A stretch of 64,000 bases of DNA, taken from positions 13,739,428 to 13,803,427 of the forward strand of contig JAJEKV010000002.1 in NCBI GenBank assembly GCA_021234155.1, written 5' to 3'. This document shows, one piece after another, positions 47,652 to 59,201 of the stretch. The notes beneath the pieces are model-generated. The model was not told the origin of the DNA. It made no database searches and saw nothing but the letters and a program-made list of their open reading frames with translations. The DNA comes from Isoetes taiwanensis. Its lineage: Eukaryota; Streptophyta; Lycopodiopsida; Isoetales; Isoetaceae. Made by a program: the position numbers and the translations under genes. Within the stretch, counting starts at the first letter, position 1; every line of letters starts with the position of its first letter.

Positions 47652-48475
47652 TAGTGTCCGCGCTCATACCTTCTTCATAGTATACATCTTGTTTCATTGG
47701 GAGATACATAGCTAGTCTATTGACATGAGAAAACTGATGTATTTTATATGAGAGAATTCTTCATGATGCTTGAGAAGATGAAGTAGCGTGCATTCAAACA
47801 TTGTTCAACCTCATGGTTTATGGTGGGTGCTCTGCTAGGATGCACCATCACTCGCGGCGTCTAAGTTCATTGATCATATCTGGGCCTTTATAGACATACT
47901 TGTAAAAATATTTAATGACCTTACCTCAACATTGATATAGCACTTGAAGTATAATGTTAGCTCTGGATTATATGGCACAACCCAAATGCATTATTTTATT
48001 ATATGGAAACTCAATTTTTCGTGACCAAGTTCAAATATAAGATGCTTGTATTTAGGAATGTAAGCATGTCAAGCCATTGTAAGCATGTCAAGCCATGTTT
48101 TGGCGGTCCATTTGTGGTGCCATAACAAATGTGTGTTCCAGCATCCCTAGGTGTTAATTGCTAACGCGTGTTATTTGCAACTTGGACTCGCCAACACTTA
48201 GGTGCATTATCTAAATACTATTGCTATAGGTGTGGCATTTAGTTTTGCAATTGTGGGCACCACAATTGCAGCACATGTTTGCGGAAAATAATTACAAATC
48301 GACGCTAAAGGCCAAGAATACATAGTAGGACATTAGCCCGGCAACGCCGGGCACACGTTTACTAGTAGCATTTCAATTCGAACCTAAAGTTATGGAATTG
48401 ATAATGCTTTTATCTTTTACAAGCAAATAGAGCTTTGGCATTGCCTAAGATACCATCAAGTAGTCTAGGAGCTTA

Positions 48476-49900
48476 GCAATAAAGTCTTATATCTGCAGCT
48501 GAATGCCACTCAACATGAATATCAGTTGAATGCCACTCAACACCAGACTTCAATCATAGCTCCCAAAATGCCTGGTCCAATTATACCAACACGTCCAACC
48601 AGCACGTCGAACTAGTTATCCCGGGTCTGGCGGGAGGTGGGACATAGTGAGGGGTGGCGGGTATGATCCGTCCAAGAGAGCTCGCCCTGCTCCGAGCGCG
48701 CCATCCTCCCCTGTTAGGTCCTCCTCGACCTCTACCACTCCTAACTCTTTCAAGATTAGGAACTGTTTGGTGACCCCGGCAGAGATCACAACTACCGCTG
48801 TCGGTTCTTCTCGTCGGCCGAGGTATCGCCCGGGAATAGTCTCTCAAGTTGAGCGGGCTCGCTCCGTTAAACCGACCTGATCCACCGCCGGTCGTAATCA
48901 CCGAAGGCGACCATGTGCTATTCCAAAGCCCCGTTGGTTAATTTTGCCGCTGCCCTCCCCCACGGACGATCCTCCCTCCTCTTCCTTCATGTTGTGAAAC
49001 GGCCCTTCCGGGCATATTTTGTGCCCGAGGGCTCAATTTTGTCTCAACATTATTTTTGTGTAATGGAATGATCCCGCTTTTACCGCCACCGCTAAGGTTC
49101 ATTGCTGTTCATTATTTATGTTCATTTCTACTGTTATTTATTTATGGTCGTGTTAGATCGGGGTCCATGCAACGGCCGTAATGTGCAACAATCACTATTT
49201 TAATCGGTTTACTATCTTAGTCATAAATCTTGTACAACAAGTTCACTATTTTCCTTCATATATTATGTACAATAAGTTGTCGACATGCTTAATTGTCTTG
49301 GGTTTCATCCGAAGTCTTGGATACCTGTGCACATTGTCCGTTAATAGCGATTGCCAAATAAAGGGTGAACTGAATATTAAGATTACAACGTGACCAAACA
49401 TACCCGCTATCGGCGGGTGTAGCTATGAATGAGGTCCCCTCCCAAACCTTGAGTTGGTCGGGTTACTTTCGAGCCATGTCAGCCCCTCCATATCCTTGCA
49501 AACCCAACATCCATCTCCTTGGCACGGCTCACAATTCCAAGGTCTACCCCAATTTCCACCATTTCCCCGATAATCCTTGCCTTGTCTATTGCAAAGAACT
49601 TTGGTCATGCTCGGGTCCCGAATTGGCGGCAAAGATAGTTCACCCATCCCCGGGTGTCCAGTCTCATTGAGTTGCCGTGACCAATGTCGGCATGTTGCGC
49701 GGGCGTGCAAGTCCCACCTCTTCATTGGGGAATTGAGTGTGTTGATTGGGTTTGCTACTGAGCCTAACAAGAGGTATGCAACCCTCGATACTTACGTGAT
49801 GCTCATGACCAAAGATCACCCGAAAGATATGTGTGTCATCTAAACCGCACATGACTTGCTCTTCATCGATCCTCCAATGGTTGGGAGTTCAGTCTACCAC
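48476..49900. other. No gene recognised
   Basis: From about 48577 the sequence becomes GC-richer than its surroundings. Short Ser/Pro/Arg-rich ORFs (for example 48647-48880) and a minus-strand stretch at 49423-49770 show no family motif. The latter could be the 3' part of the pogo-like element. Confidence 0.4.
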
Positions 49901-51931
49901 CGAGGGGACTAGCAGTGTACAGCAGGTTCAAGAGCCCCTGTCAATTCACGGGGACGCCGATTTACAGCAATGGGTGCCCCAAGTGGACTTAACCCTTGTC
50001 TCATCCTAAGCCCGTTCCTCACACAGTAATCTTCTTGTCTTAACCTCCTCGCTCAACACCCTTTGAAAACCAAATATGGATGCCATTCTAGACATCCCCT
50101 TGGGTACATAAACTCCCTAAGCCTTGCGGCAAAGACTTGCAGCTTCCCTTGCATCAGCCAACTTCCTCTTCTCTCTCTCCTCTGTTAGCTTGTGCCCTCT
50201 TGGCGACCTCCTCCCTTCAAATTTCCTCCTTGCGGTCTCAACCTTCCTTGTTTGCCATCACTTGATATGTGAACTCTCCCTCCCTCCATCTGGGGCAAAG
50301 CCTCTTTCCTTGCCCTTATGAGTGCGTGATGGCATGCCATATGTTTGAGACCCTCCAACATCATTGGCATGCACCCCCACTCTGGCAAAGAAGACCTTCA
50401 ATGGGCAATTCATGGGTGGGTTCCACATGGCCACTTGTGGCACTTGATCACCAACTGGATTGTGTGGCATTTGGTCATTCTGCACTTCATTTGGGAGTTG
50501 TCCTGGTAAGGCCTCCCATAGCTGGTGCACTTCTGCCATGTCAAAGGCCTCCACTTGTGCCATATCTGGATGGTAATCTTCTCCAGCTTGCTCCTGGCCT
50601 GCTGTAATGTCTTCAACATGCACCCTCCCAAACCTGGTACATTCTTGACTGGCTTAACCTTCTCCCCGGTCAAAGGGCCAGATACCAGTTGCCCTAAAAC
50701 CTGCCTTGATGTTTTGGGGTGTGAGGCCGCATGTAATTGACTGGGAAATCAATTTCTATCTCCTCCTTCTTTGTTTCTGCCCTCCCTTTGCTTACCATGT
50801 AGGCAGCTCTATGTCTCTTGAATGCTGCCTTAAAAGGGGCAAAGCATGCCACATCTAGAGGTTGAAGTCTATGAGATGTGTGTGGAGGCAATAAGGCAAA
50901 GTGGATGCCCTTCTCTTTTGCATCCAATATGACTTCCAGCTCTACATGATTTGCCATGACCATCCAATATGATAAGGTGAGGCTGGTGCGGGGATACACC
51001 ACTGAACTCTTGCTTGCAAAATGTGACAGCCATGACTTAAACAGCTCGATGTCATCCAAGCGAAGATTGGACAGCCTGAATGGCACCTTCTTCACATCTT
51101 GCAATATGATCCTACCTCATGCGATTACCTTTAAAATATACATGTTGGGGATCCTGTACCCCTCGACATTAACACAAACCAAAATAGTAACCCATTCTCT
51201 ATTGTTCATAACTACCTCACTCACCCTATTCCCCCCTTTCTAGCTATGATTTTCAACCCCTTCACTTTCCTCGCCAATTCCGGTCTCGAAGATTCCATAT
51301 CCTTGGGCGGGAAGGCAAATTCAAAGATAAATCTGCTTAAGCCCGGCATAGAAGTTGTCGAGGTTCTCTGTGTCATGGCACGGGCCCTGCCACATCTAGG
51401 GTTTACGGACTCCTTAGAGCCACTTCCGGGTGTCTTTGTTTAAAGAGCTTCCACCACTTCTTTGCACCTCGGTACTCCGGATTCACCACATGAGCCCCCT
51501 GCTCTAGCCATCTCTGCTTGCCTTTTCCTTGACAGCCAGATAGTGTGACCCCCATCCCTTGCTCTGCCATGCTAAGGGCCCAATTGACTCCTCCTCCTCT
51601 TGGAGAGTTGTCAATATCGTGGATGATTTGTTTGCTTGTGGCTTGTTCGACCGTATAACCAATCCCTGATTGTGGACTCTGGTATACCAGACCTCCTAGA
51701 AGCCTCTCTAATTGAAATGCCAAATTCGCTTACCTCTTCGAGGATGTCGAGCATTTGCTCTTCTGTCCATTGACCTCTCCTACTCGGCCTCCTTGGCATT
51801 GGACTGGTAGCAGCACTGACCTGTGGTGCCCTCCTCTTTGTCATGGGCACGCAGACCCTCTTGGATGATGCCGGGTCTCCCGGGTACCCCTTTCAAAGAT
51901 CAGTTCTCTTCCGTGCCCTCGTCGAAACCAT
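49900..51931 (-). pseudogene. Decayed pogo-like transposase (Tc1/mariner superfamily)
   Basis: Minus-strand fragments line up as one transposase. They begin with an early stop after MVSTRARKRTDL (ATG at 51931). A pipsqueak-type helix-turn-helix follows (GQWTEEQMLDILEEVSEFGI then REASRRSGIPESTIRDW, 51611-51850). A CENP-B-type DNA-binding part comes next in another frame (GAKKWWKLFKQRHPEVALR, near 51440). The DDE_1 region holds NHVELEVILDAKEKGIHFAL and LPPHTSHRLQPLDVACFAPF (50694-51104). Frameshifts and stops separate them, and the first catalytic aspartate block is not clear. A degraded coiled-coil-like tail follows toward 50100. Terminal repeats were not found. Confidence 0.75.
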
Positions 51932-53637
51932 GGCTACCTTCGTGCTCTTCACAGCCTCCTCTCGATAACATTTGAACTATGAAAGGAGAGCGAGATTTTA
52001 TGGCCATGGAAGCCATAGCGGGTGTCGGAGAATTCAATTTCGAAGAATGCAATCGAGTGCAAGCTTTGGGCGCCAAATCGTTTCAAACCCGCATTGAATT
52101 CGTTTCAAATCGGCATGCTCGGGGTATTTTCTTCAACACGGACGTGGTCATCTAGTCGCGAGCATGGTCACCCGAGGCACGCGGTGCGGGGACATTCAAG
52201 CCACGGCAGAGGTCATTGCAGGCACGGATGATGGAACCTGGTGTCTCGGTTGAAGGAAACCTAGATAACGACACCTGGCCACAAACCGACGACACGTAGA
52301 CGGGGATACCCATGGCTGCCTGGCGATAACCAGCGTAGGGACGGGGGGGTTACCGTCGCTCCGAGGTGGGGTCACGGCAGCAGGCGACCATACCCTAAGG
52401 GTACTTTCACACCATCTATTATGTTATGTTAAATCTTAAAATTTTACTATAACAACGTTCACACCAGCTTAGTTAGTGAATTCTGTTAAAATTAAATTTG
52501 TTAAAATTTAACGTCGTCGGTTAGGTTAAATCTTACTCCTTTTTGGTTATACTAAACACTAACATTATGTTAACAAATTTAACAAAGTCTATTCTAATTT
52601 TAACCCTACCTCTCCGACACGGTTAGGAACCCGTTAATAATGCCGGCAAGGCGTCCGGACTTCGCTGCTCCCTTTACGCTGCCCGATCGTCTCCAATGAG
52701 TTCCGTTTTGCTGCGGACCGAACCGAAATATCTTCACCACCGGTAGAGAGTCGCCTCTATCAGCAAGTTAGAATATTTTTTATTGCTTCTATCACTCTCT
52801 TTCTCGCTTCTCGTAGCGGGTCTCTCAAGTGCTTTCGATTCTGGGTTTATCCAAAGAATGTAGTAATGTAATGTAGGGAGCTTCCAGTAATGTAGGGAGC
52901 TTTTCCAGTAATGCCTTATTTTCCAGTACGTAGGGAGCTTTTTATGTGGAAGCTCCTTAATTTTACAGAATTAATCATCTGAGGCCGCATATTTCCACGG
53001 TCCGCAACCATATGTATGTGCAAACCTATCCTGCTTGAACAACGGGCAATTCCTCATTTTTTTCCTCCCACCGAAGTTTATATGCTATTCCTCATCTTTT
53101 TTTTCGAACAAAATTCCTTTTCACCAAGTTTGTATCTTTGGAAGAAGATTACCTTGGCCATGATCCATATTGGTCCAATCCTCGATCTTCTCACACTATT
53201 TATTATTTTACTTATTAGCATGTCATCCGACCTCACTATTTGAATAGACTTTTCCTTTTGAATAGACTTTTCACGAAATCCATTTGGTTATCATGTTCTA
53301 AATCATTATATACAAAGCGAAAAGCTTCTTTATGATGATACATCTCTATTTAATGTTTATGTAAAGCTGCTCCAATTGTTAAAAGCGGCTCCAATAGTAT
53401 CTTCACTCACGCACCCTAATGGATAATTTACAGTCATTCTTTGAATTCAAGATTTCGGGAGAAACTTCGGAAGGTTCAAGAATGTAAGAAATCTGTAACC
53501 TATTTACCCATAGATAGTGCATTTTCATGTTGAGTTCAAGGTTCATTTTTCCATTTGATGTCCAAGCAGAGAGGAATGGCTAGTAACGAAGAAGAGGTAA
53601 TCAGAAACTCAGCCCCATCCTGGGGAAAAGCGTCTTG

Positions 53638-54342
53638 AGGTCCAGAAATTGGACCTTGCATGAAATTCTGATATTGGTGGAAGCTAAGAAGCATGAGTGG
53701 GAAGTTTATGAGGTGGCTGAGAAAAGGGATCAGATTGAAACAGCAGCTAGCAAGTGGAAAAAGGTTTCTGAGTATCTTACTAGTAAGGGCATGGATAGAA
53801 GCCCTGACAATTGTCGTACCAAATGGGAAAATGTTCTGTCAGATTATAAACTCATCAAGGATTATGAGAAACGGACTGGAGCAGCTCCTTACTTCACATT
53901 AACAAAGGCTGAAAAAAAGGATTCTAAGCTTCCTATTATATTTGAGCAGCAAGTTTATGATCTCTTAGATACTTTCCAAGGGAGGAGACCATCTATTACA
54001 CCTCCTTTTGTGATAGATACTAGCAAAGACGTGGAGATGGCATCAAATAATGCATCTATCCCAGGTGATAGAGAGGTTGGTTCTAGTGGTAAGAAGACAA
54101 AATCCAGTGCAATTGATGGAATGGCAAAAGTGCTTCGAGAAGTTGAGGACAGAAAGTATGAATTGGAAAAGCAAAAGATGGAAAGCAATGAGAAGATGCA
54201 TGAGCGGTTAGTTGGCTTGCAAGAGGCACGTAGAGAGGACGATCGAGCAGATAAAGAAAAACTTGTTGCAGATAGGGCAAGGCTAGTTGATGCGTTTGTA
54301 GGCATCGCAGAAGCATGGAAGAAAATTTCGGAGAAACTTTAG
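53638..54342 (+). CDS. Harbinger ORF1: Myb/SANT-like (trihelix) DNA-binding protein
   Basis: The frame from about 53638 starts with RNWTLHEILILVEAKKHEWE, a Myb/SANT-like trihelix domain over roughly the first 85 residues (conserved W in NWT, KWKKVSEYL, CRTKWENVL). A Ser-rich linker and a charged helical C-terminus follow (RKYELEKQKMESNEKMHERL). In PIF/Harbinger elements this partner protein binds DNA and helps import the transposase. An in-frame ATG is missing: upstream ATGs at 53558 and 53576 are in another frame and hit a stop at 53636-53638. So either a 1-nt frameshift near 53625-53637 or a small intron separates the start from the body. Confidence 0.85.
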   Translation, partial: RSRNWTLHEILILVEAKKHEWEVYEVAEKRDQIETAASKWKKVSEYLTSKGMDRSPDNCRTKWENVLSDYKLIKDYEKRTGAAPYFTLTKAEKKDSKLPIIFEQQVYDLLDTFQGRRPSITPPFVIDTSKDVEMASNNASIPGDREVGSSGKKTKSSAIDGMAKVLREVEDRKYELEKQKMESNEKMHERLVGLQEARREDDRADKEKLVADRARLVDAFVGIAEAWKKISEKL

Positions 54343-54841
54343 TCTTTTGTGTTTGATAAATGTGCTATGGAGAAGAAAGACTGAAAAGTTTCAGTTCTTT
54401 TGTATTTCTGAAATTGTTGTTGTGTACTTTTTAAAATGTGCAGTAATCATTTTTTTTGGACCGCATGTATCAACTTCTGAAATAACAGCATGATTTGGAG
54501 CTCCTTTGTATTTGTGAAATGTTCTTGTCTTATTTCTGAAAATGTGCAATAATCATGTTCCTAAAATGTATCAAATTTTGAAATACCAGCATGATTTGGA
54601 GCATGATTTGGAGCATGACATAAGGGCAGAAAACCGATCTGACATAAAGGATGGGTTCGATAACATAAGAGGCATAAGAGGCATAAGAAGTGTGATTTAT
54701 GAATAGACCATTTCTATTTAGACCTTGAATCCATAATTTCTAAGGAAAAGAAGAGGTGCATTCATGAGATTTTTTGGTTTTCACACTAATGCAGAAATAA
54801 ACCTTTGTTTCATCAAGGTAATCTAGGTGAGTAATATCGAC

Positions 54842-56125
54842 ATGGAGAGAATGGAGTTGTTATACATGGCTTCCATGACATTATACATGATGTACGAAAC
54901 GATGATGCCTGACATGGGATTTTTTGAAGAGCAGGAGGAAGATCTTCTTATTCAAGGTCGACGGATGCTTGATTTGCTTGATCATTCCTCTGGTTTAGAT
55001 AATAGGATAGAGTTTGTATGTGCTGCTGCGAGTTTGAGGCATGAATCATCTTGGTGGGTGAAACCAAGAAGTCTTGTTTGGTTTGATCGTTTCTTGCTTG
55101 AAGTGTACGATGATAGCCGATGGAAAGAGAATCTGAGAATGACAAGAAGATCATTTGTGAGCATATGTAGAGTACTTGCTCCTTTCATTCAGAAACATGA
55201 CACTCATTACAGGCTTGCAGTTCCAGTACCATGTCGTGTGGCTGCTGCTTTATACAAGTTATTCAAAGGTTGTGACCATCATGAGGTCTCAGAGAAGTTT
55301 GGAATTGGGGTAAGCATGTCTTGTCTAGTTTTGAAGGAAGTTTGTCATGCTATAAATGGCTGCTTTAAGCATAAAATCAAATGGTCAGTTGGTGATGAGC
55401 TGCAAAGTATTGAGGCTTCTTTCCGACGAGTTAGTGGCCTACCAAACTGTTATGGTGCCATTGATTGCACTCATGTGGATATTAATAGGCCATCTATAGG
55501 AGGTGCAGATTATTATGATAGGAAGCAACGACACTCAGTAATTTTGCAAGCAGTATGTGACACCAGTAGAAGGTTCACTGATGTGTTCATTGGTTTACCA
55601 GGGTCTGTACACGATGCTCGTGTTCTTAGACTTTCAGAATTTGCACATAGAGCACAATATCAAGAGGTATTATATGAGCCATGTATTCCAATCAATGGCA
55701 ACTATACTTTACGCCCTTATCTTGTTGGTGACAAAGGGTATACTCTTACTTCATGGCTCATGACTCCGTATATAGGAGATCCATCCAATCTTGATGCACT
55801 TAAAAATTTCTTCAACATGAAGCACATTCAAGCAAGATTGTTCGTGGAGCAAACCTTTGGCATTCTGAAGAGGGTTTTCAAATGCTTGCGTTCTACTTTG
55901 GTAATGGACGTTGACTTTATACCACATGTTATATTTTCATGTTGTTTGCTTCACAATCTATTGCTTGAGTCGAGAGAGATCGATGTTGAATTTGAGCTTC
56001 AACGATTAGCCAAAGAAGAAGAGGAAGAGGAGGATGATGACGACGAGGAAGATGCACAAGAGGTTCAACAGGTGGATGATGGAGAAGCCATACGATCCAA
56101 ATTAGCGCCAATATCTAGTCTTTAA
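54842..56125 (+). CDS. Harbinger transposase (DDE_4 superfamily), intact
   Basis: An uninterrupted 427-residue frame from ATG 54842 to TAA 56125. The catalytic triad is visible: D208 in YGAIDCTHV, D297 in LVGDKGYTL and E336 in VEQTFGILKRVFK. Supporting blocks are PGSVHDARVL and CCLLHNLLL, with an N-terminal helix-turn-helix-like region (VPCRVAAALYKLFKGCDHHE). The length is normal for plant PIF/Harbinger transposases. The C-terminus ends in an acidic Glu/Asp run. A GTG codon lies in frame 5 codons upstream of the ATG after a possible splice acceptor, so an upstream exon cannot be excluded. It cuts and joins at the TIRs and produces 3-bp TWA duplications. Confidence 0.95.
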   Translation: MERMELLYMASMTLYMMYETMMPDMGFFEEQEEDLLIQGRRMLDLLDHSSGLDNRIEFVCAAASLRHESSWWVKPRSLVWFDRFLLEVYDDSRWKENLRMTRRSFVSICRVLAPFIQKHDTHYRLAVPVPCRVAAALYKLFKGCDHHEVSEKFGIGVSMSCLVLKEVCHAINGCFKHKIKWSVGDELQSIEASFRRVSGLPNCYGAIDCTHVDINRPSIGGADYYDRKQRHSVILQAVCDTSRRFTDVFIGLPGSVHDARVLRLSEFAHRAQYQEVLYEPCIPINGNYTLRPYLVGDKGYTLTSWLMTPYIGDPSNLDALKNFFNMKHIQARLFVEQTFGILKRVFKCLRSTLVMDVDFIPHVIFSCCLLHNLLLESREIDVEFELQRLAKEEEEEEDDDDEEDAQEVQQVDDGEAIRSKLAPISSL

Positions 56126-57273
56126 TGCGTGAGGTTAGTTTTACGCTTTTAAATTGGATAGTTCGATGTTAAATGTTAAACTCTATTCTCTCTCACATTG
56201 AGTGGCGATTCACCGTCCATGCAGGGGAAAGACGATTGTTCCTTATAATGGCCAACATGAATCTGTTTTTCGGGCGATCTTGAAGGAAAGTAGAGCACTT
56301 AGTGCTAAAAAAAATATTATGTATTGCCTAAGTAGTGACAAAGTCCTCTTTGTTTTTCTAATTGTGCTTTTTTGTTGCTAAATTCTCTTTCTTCTTTCCA
56401 AAATTGTGGCAACCCACTTGTTTAAAACGTGTATATATTACATTTTATTCTATTTTACGTTTATTTGTGGCATTATTTATTACAGTGGTAAAGAGAGAGT
56501 AATATTGAAGTTCAATAATGGTAATGGAGATTTGCTAAGCAATGTATGGAGAGTTGCTAAACAGGTAAATGACAGGTGGGTTATATGCAAATGTATTATT
56601 GCATAACAGTGTCATGGACAACCATGGACACTGATGTTAGGAGCTGCTTGCTAGGAAGCAGAGCTAGGTTGCTATTGTGTTGTAATATTTCTTGGTAAAG
56701 CTCCAGTAGCCCTTCAAGAAGTACTTCTTATTAGTCAACTTCCACCTCTAGAGACCGGCTGTTCTGCAGAGACAACCTACCATGCTTGCTCTAAACAGGT
56801 GGTGGTGCATAATTTGAAATTTTATGAACGATTCCCCCAAGACGAAGAAAACATCCAAACAGTGGTTGATCATTTAGCTGAAAGAGAAGATGGCGATGGA
56901 CATTGTGAATATTCTTTGAGTCTTTGAATCCATGTTGGCAACCTCTTATATTCTGTACATTATTTCCTGTGATGTTCAAGTAATAAAAACGTAATGGTCA
57001 TGTTCGATGTGTGAATGCAATTTTAACCAATTATGTTATGTTAAGAAATAACATAACCAAGAAGGTGTGAATGCTATTTTAACAAATTCCGTTATGTTAA
57101 AAATTGACATAACAAGTCGAGTGTGAATCCAATTAAACGGATTCCGTTATTGTAATAATAAGATAACCAGAGGTGTGTAACAACCATTATGTTAGCCTTA
57201 ATTTAAGATAACTTAAGTGGAGTTAAAAATAGTTTTTTAAGATAAGATAACCCATAGTGTGAAAGTACCCTAA

Positions 57274-59185
57274 GGGGGTTGTCCATTATTGGCTGCGCAG
57301 TTAAGCGTAAAACTTATATAGCAGCAAAATGAACCATCACGGTAAATGTTGGACATGGGCATGTTATAGCCAGCCTTAAATGGCAAAAAATCCACTAAGT
57401 CCACAAAAACGCCGTGTAGTGTTTTTTGGGCATGGCTATAACATGTCAAAGACACAGATATGCCCATGGCTATAACATGTCGACGTCCGATAAATACGGT
57501 GCTCCATGATGAACACCTTTCAAACTACATGGGCCACATGACAAAATGACCAACAAGATAGGACACATGGGAAGCTTTGTTGCATACCAAGGTGGCAATG
57601 CCAACTCATCTTATGAAGTGCCAAAGTGGTGGGGGTACTGGTACCACCAAGGCTAAGGTGGCAGCCATGTAGGCTAACAGGGTAGCCATTGAAGGCTGCA
57701 ATACAAATTTGTTAGGCAAGAAGTTATTTTTTTTCATGGTAATGAAGTCTAATCTTTCAAGTAACCTATTCTGAGCTCAAAACACTTTGTTTCTCCTGTG
57801 TACTCTGTAAAACATAAAATCTTAATATCAGTTATCTTTAGTTCAACAAAGAAAAACATCATGACTAATCTTGCCTCACTTATCCAAACAGTAAGCAGTA
57901 CTGCTCTTCACTTAACCTCATTCAATCACTGAATTTAGCATGTTAAAATACAATTTCAGTAACATTTGTCATAAAGAACGTGCATCATTCCACTAGAATG
58001 CGTTAAACTAAAGGTTTCTAAAACTAGCTAATTTACAATATAGCTACTATGTTTATGACTACCAATAGTTAATCATTCACATTCATTTACATTATAGCTA
58101 CTATGGTTATGACTACCAATAGTTCATCATTCACATTCACTGAAATGAAAGTTTGGAGCAAAAATCTTGCATTGAGCAATTGAGTCTTGTGTTGTAGTCC
58201 AACACCTAGGAACAATGTGATGAAAATTCATTGTAGCACAACATATCTGAAGAACGAATATGCAGTTGTATGCACTGTCCAGCAAAGGAGAGAGTTCCAT
58301 CAAGAACATTAGCACCTAACCTGGTGCATCAGGCCACAATCATAACCGTGGACATTAAGAATTGAGCATCAGAGTTGTGCAGCACTGGGGCTTGTCAGTC
58401 ATTACCATAAACTAGATCACCACTCCATGCAAGATATTGCACAAACTTGAAATGATATGTTAGCCAGGTAAGCTGTGTGGCCAGGGCAACTAAAAGCATA
58501 AGCAATATGATATACATGCATAATCCAGATTACCCTACTATTACAAATGCACTAAACAGTTAAGGACAATCGCCTAGCAAGAACAAACCAACTGCTCCTG
58601 TGGTAATCCTAAAAAATACAGGAACTTATCTATTTCTTCCATGTGATGCTGCTAATATTAGAACTATTACCAAATAAAGCCCATGCTATGGGCATTATGG
58701 CCTGTTACTTCATAGAGCGTATGTTAGGCAAATAGTACATTCCTTATAGAACTAATGTCCATCCAGCTAGGCTATGCATCTTGTACTAGGATACAAGGCC
58801 ACATACATAGCAGAGTTATCCTTATCAGATCATTAAACTAACTACATGTGTCAAATAGAATATCCGCCCAAGGAAGACTATGTAACCAGGCACCGGAAGC
58901 CTAAATAATGTAACATAGTAGCAAGCAGAGTCTTAAGTATCTACAACAGCCCATTGGCACTTGTTCATAATGTTGATGCTACACAGATTAAAAGTTTCTA
59001 ACAGTAAATAGCTCATGCATTATGCTATTTAATACGACAGTAGCCATGCCCTGGATTAACTAATGTGCAAATGCCTAAGCACAAGGAACATCTAAATGTT
59101 GTTGTATCAATATTATAAACAGCACGATTATGAAACGTGCATATTAGAGTTGACATTGTCATCGTTTAAAATGGTAGAATCACAT
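57274..59185. other. No gene recognised; small repeats
   Basis: AT-rich. GGCTATAACATGTC occurs directly at about 57434 and 57469 and inverted at about 57360. A two-copy tandem (53-bp period, TAGCTACTATG...) lies at about 58034-58139. No coding family was seen. Confidence 0.6.
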
Positions 59186-59201
59186 ATGCATGTTACATGC
59201 A

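Larger units (their letters stand above)
44276..48475 (+). repeat. Tandem unit 3, split by a Helitron-like insertion, with R1 second half
   Basis: Bases 44276-45831 match units 1 and 2. Bases 47652-48475 continue into the second half of R1 (matching 1084-1905 of copy 1). The interruption is exactly the element at 45832-47651. Confidence 0.9.
52399..57270 (+). mobile_element. PIF/Harbinger DNA transposon with TIRs and TAA TSD
   Basis: The left end GGGTACTTTCACACC (52399) is matched inverted at the right end (GGGTACTTTCACAC read on the minus strand from 57270). TAA flanks both ends (52396-52398 and 57271-57273), as expected for PIF/Harbinger. The 4872-bp element holds both canonical genes in the same orientation: a Myb/SANT-like protein and a DDE transposase. 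Subterminal stretches are rich in GTTAAATT-like words and GTGTGAA repeats. Confidence 0.92.

Noticed and set aside
48336-48365. Hairpin GCCCGGCAACGCCGGGC followed by CTAG, like a canonical Helitron 3' end
   Set aside because: R1 copy 1 has the same sequence on both sides (GTTACTAGTAGCATTTC continues), so no insertion boundary exists at the CTAG.
48577-48901. Arg/Pro/Ser-rich ORFs on both strands as a host gene
   Set aside because: Higher GC keeps frames open; no splice context or motif supports a gene.
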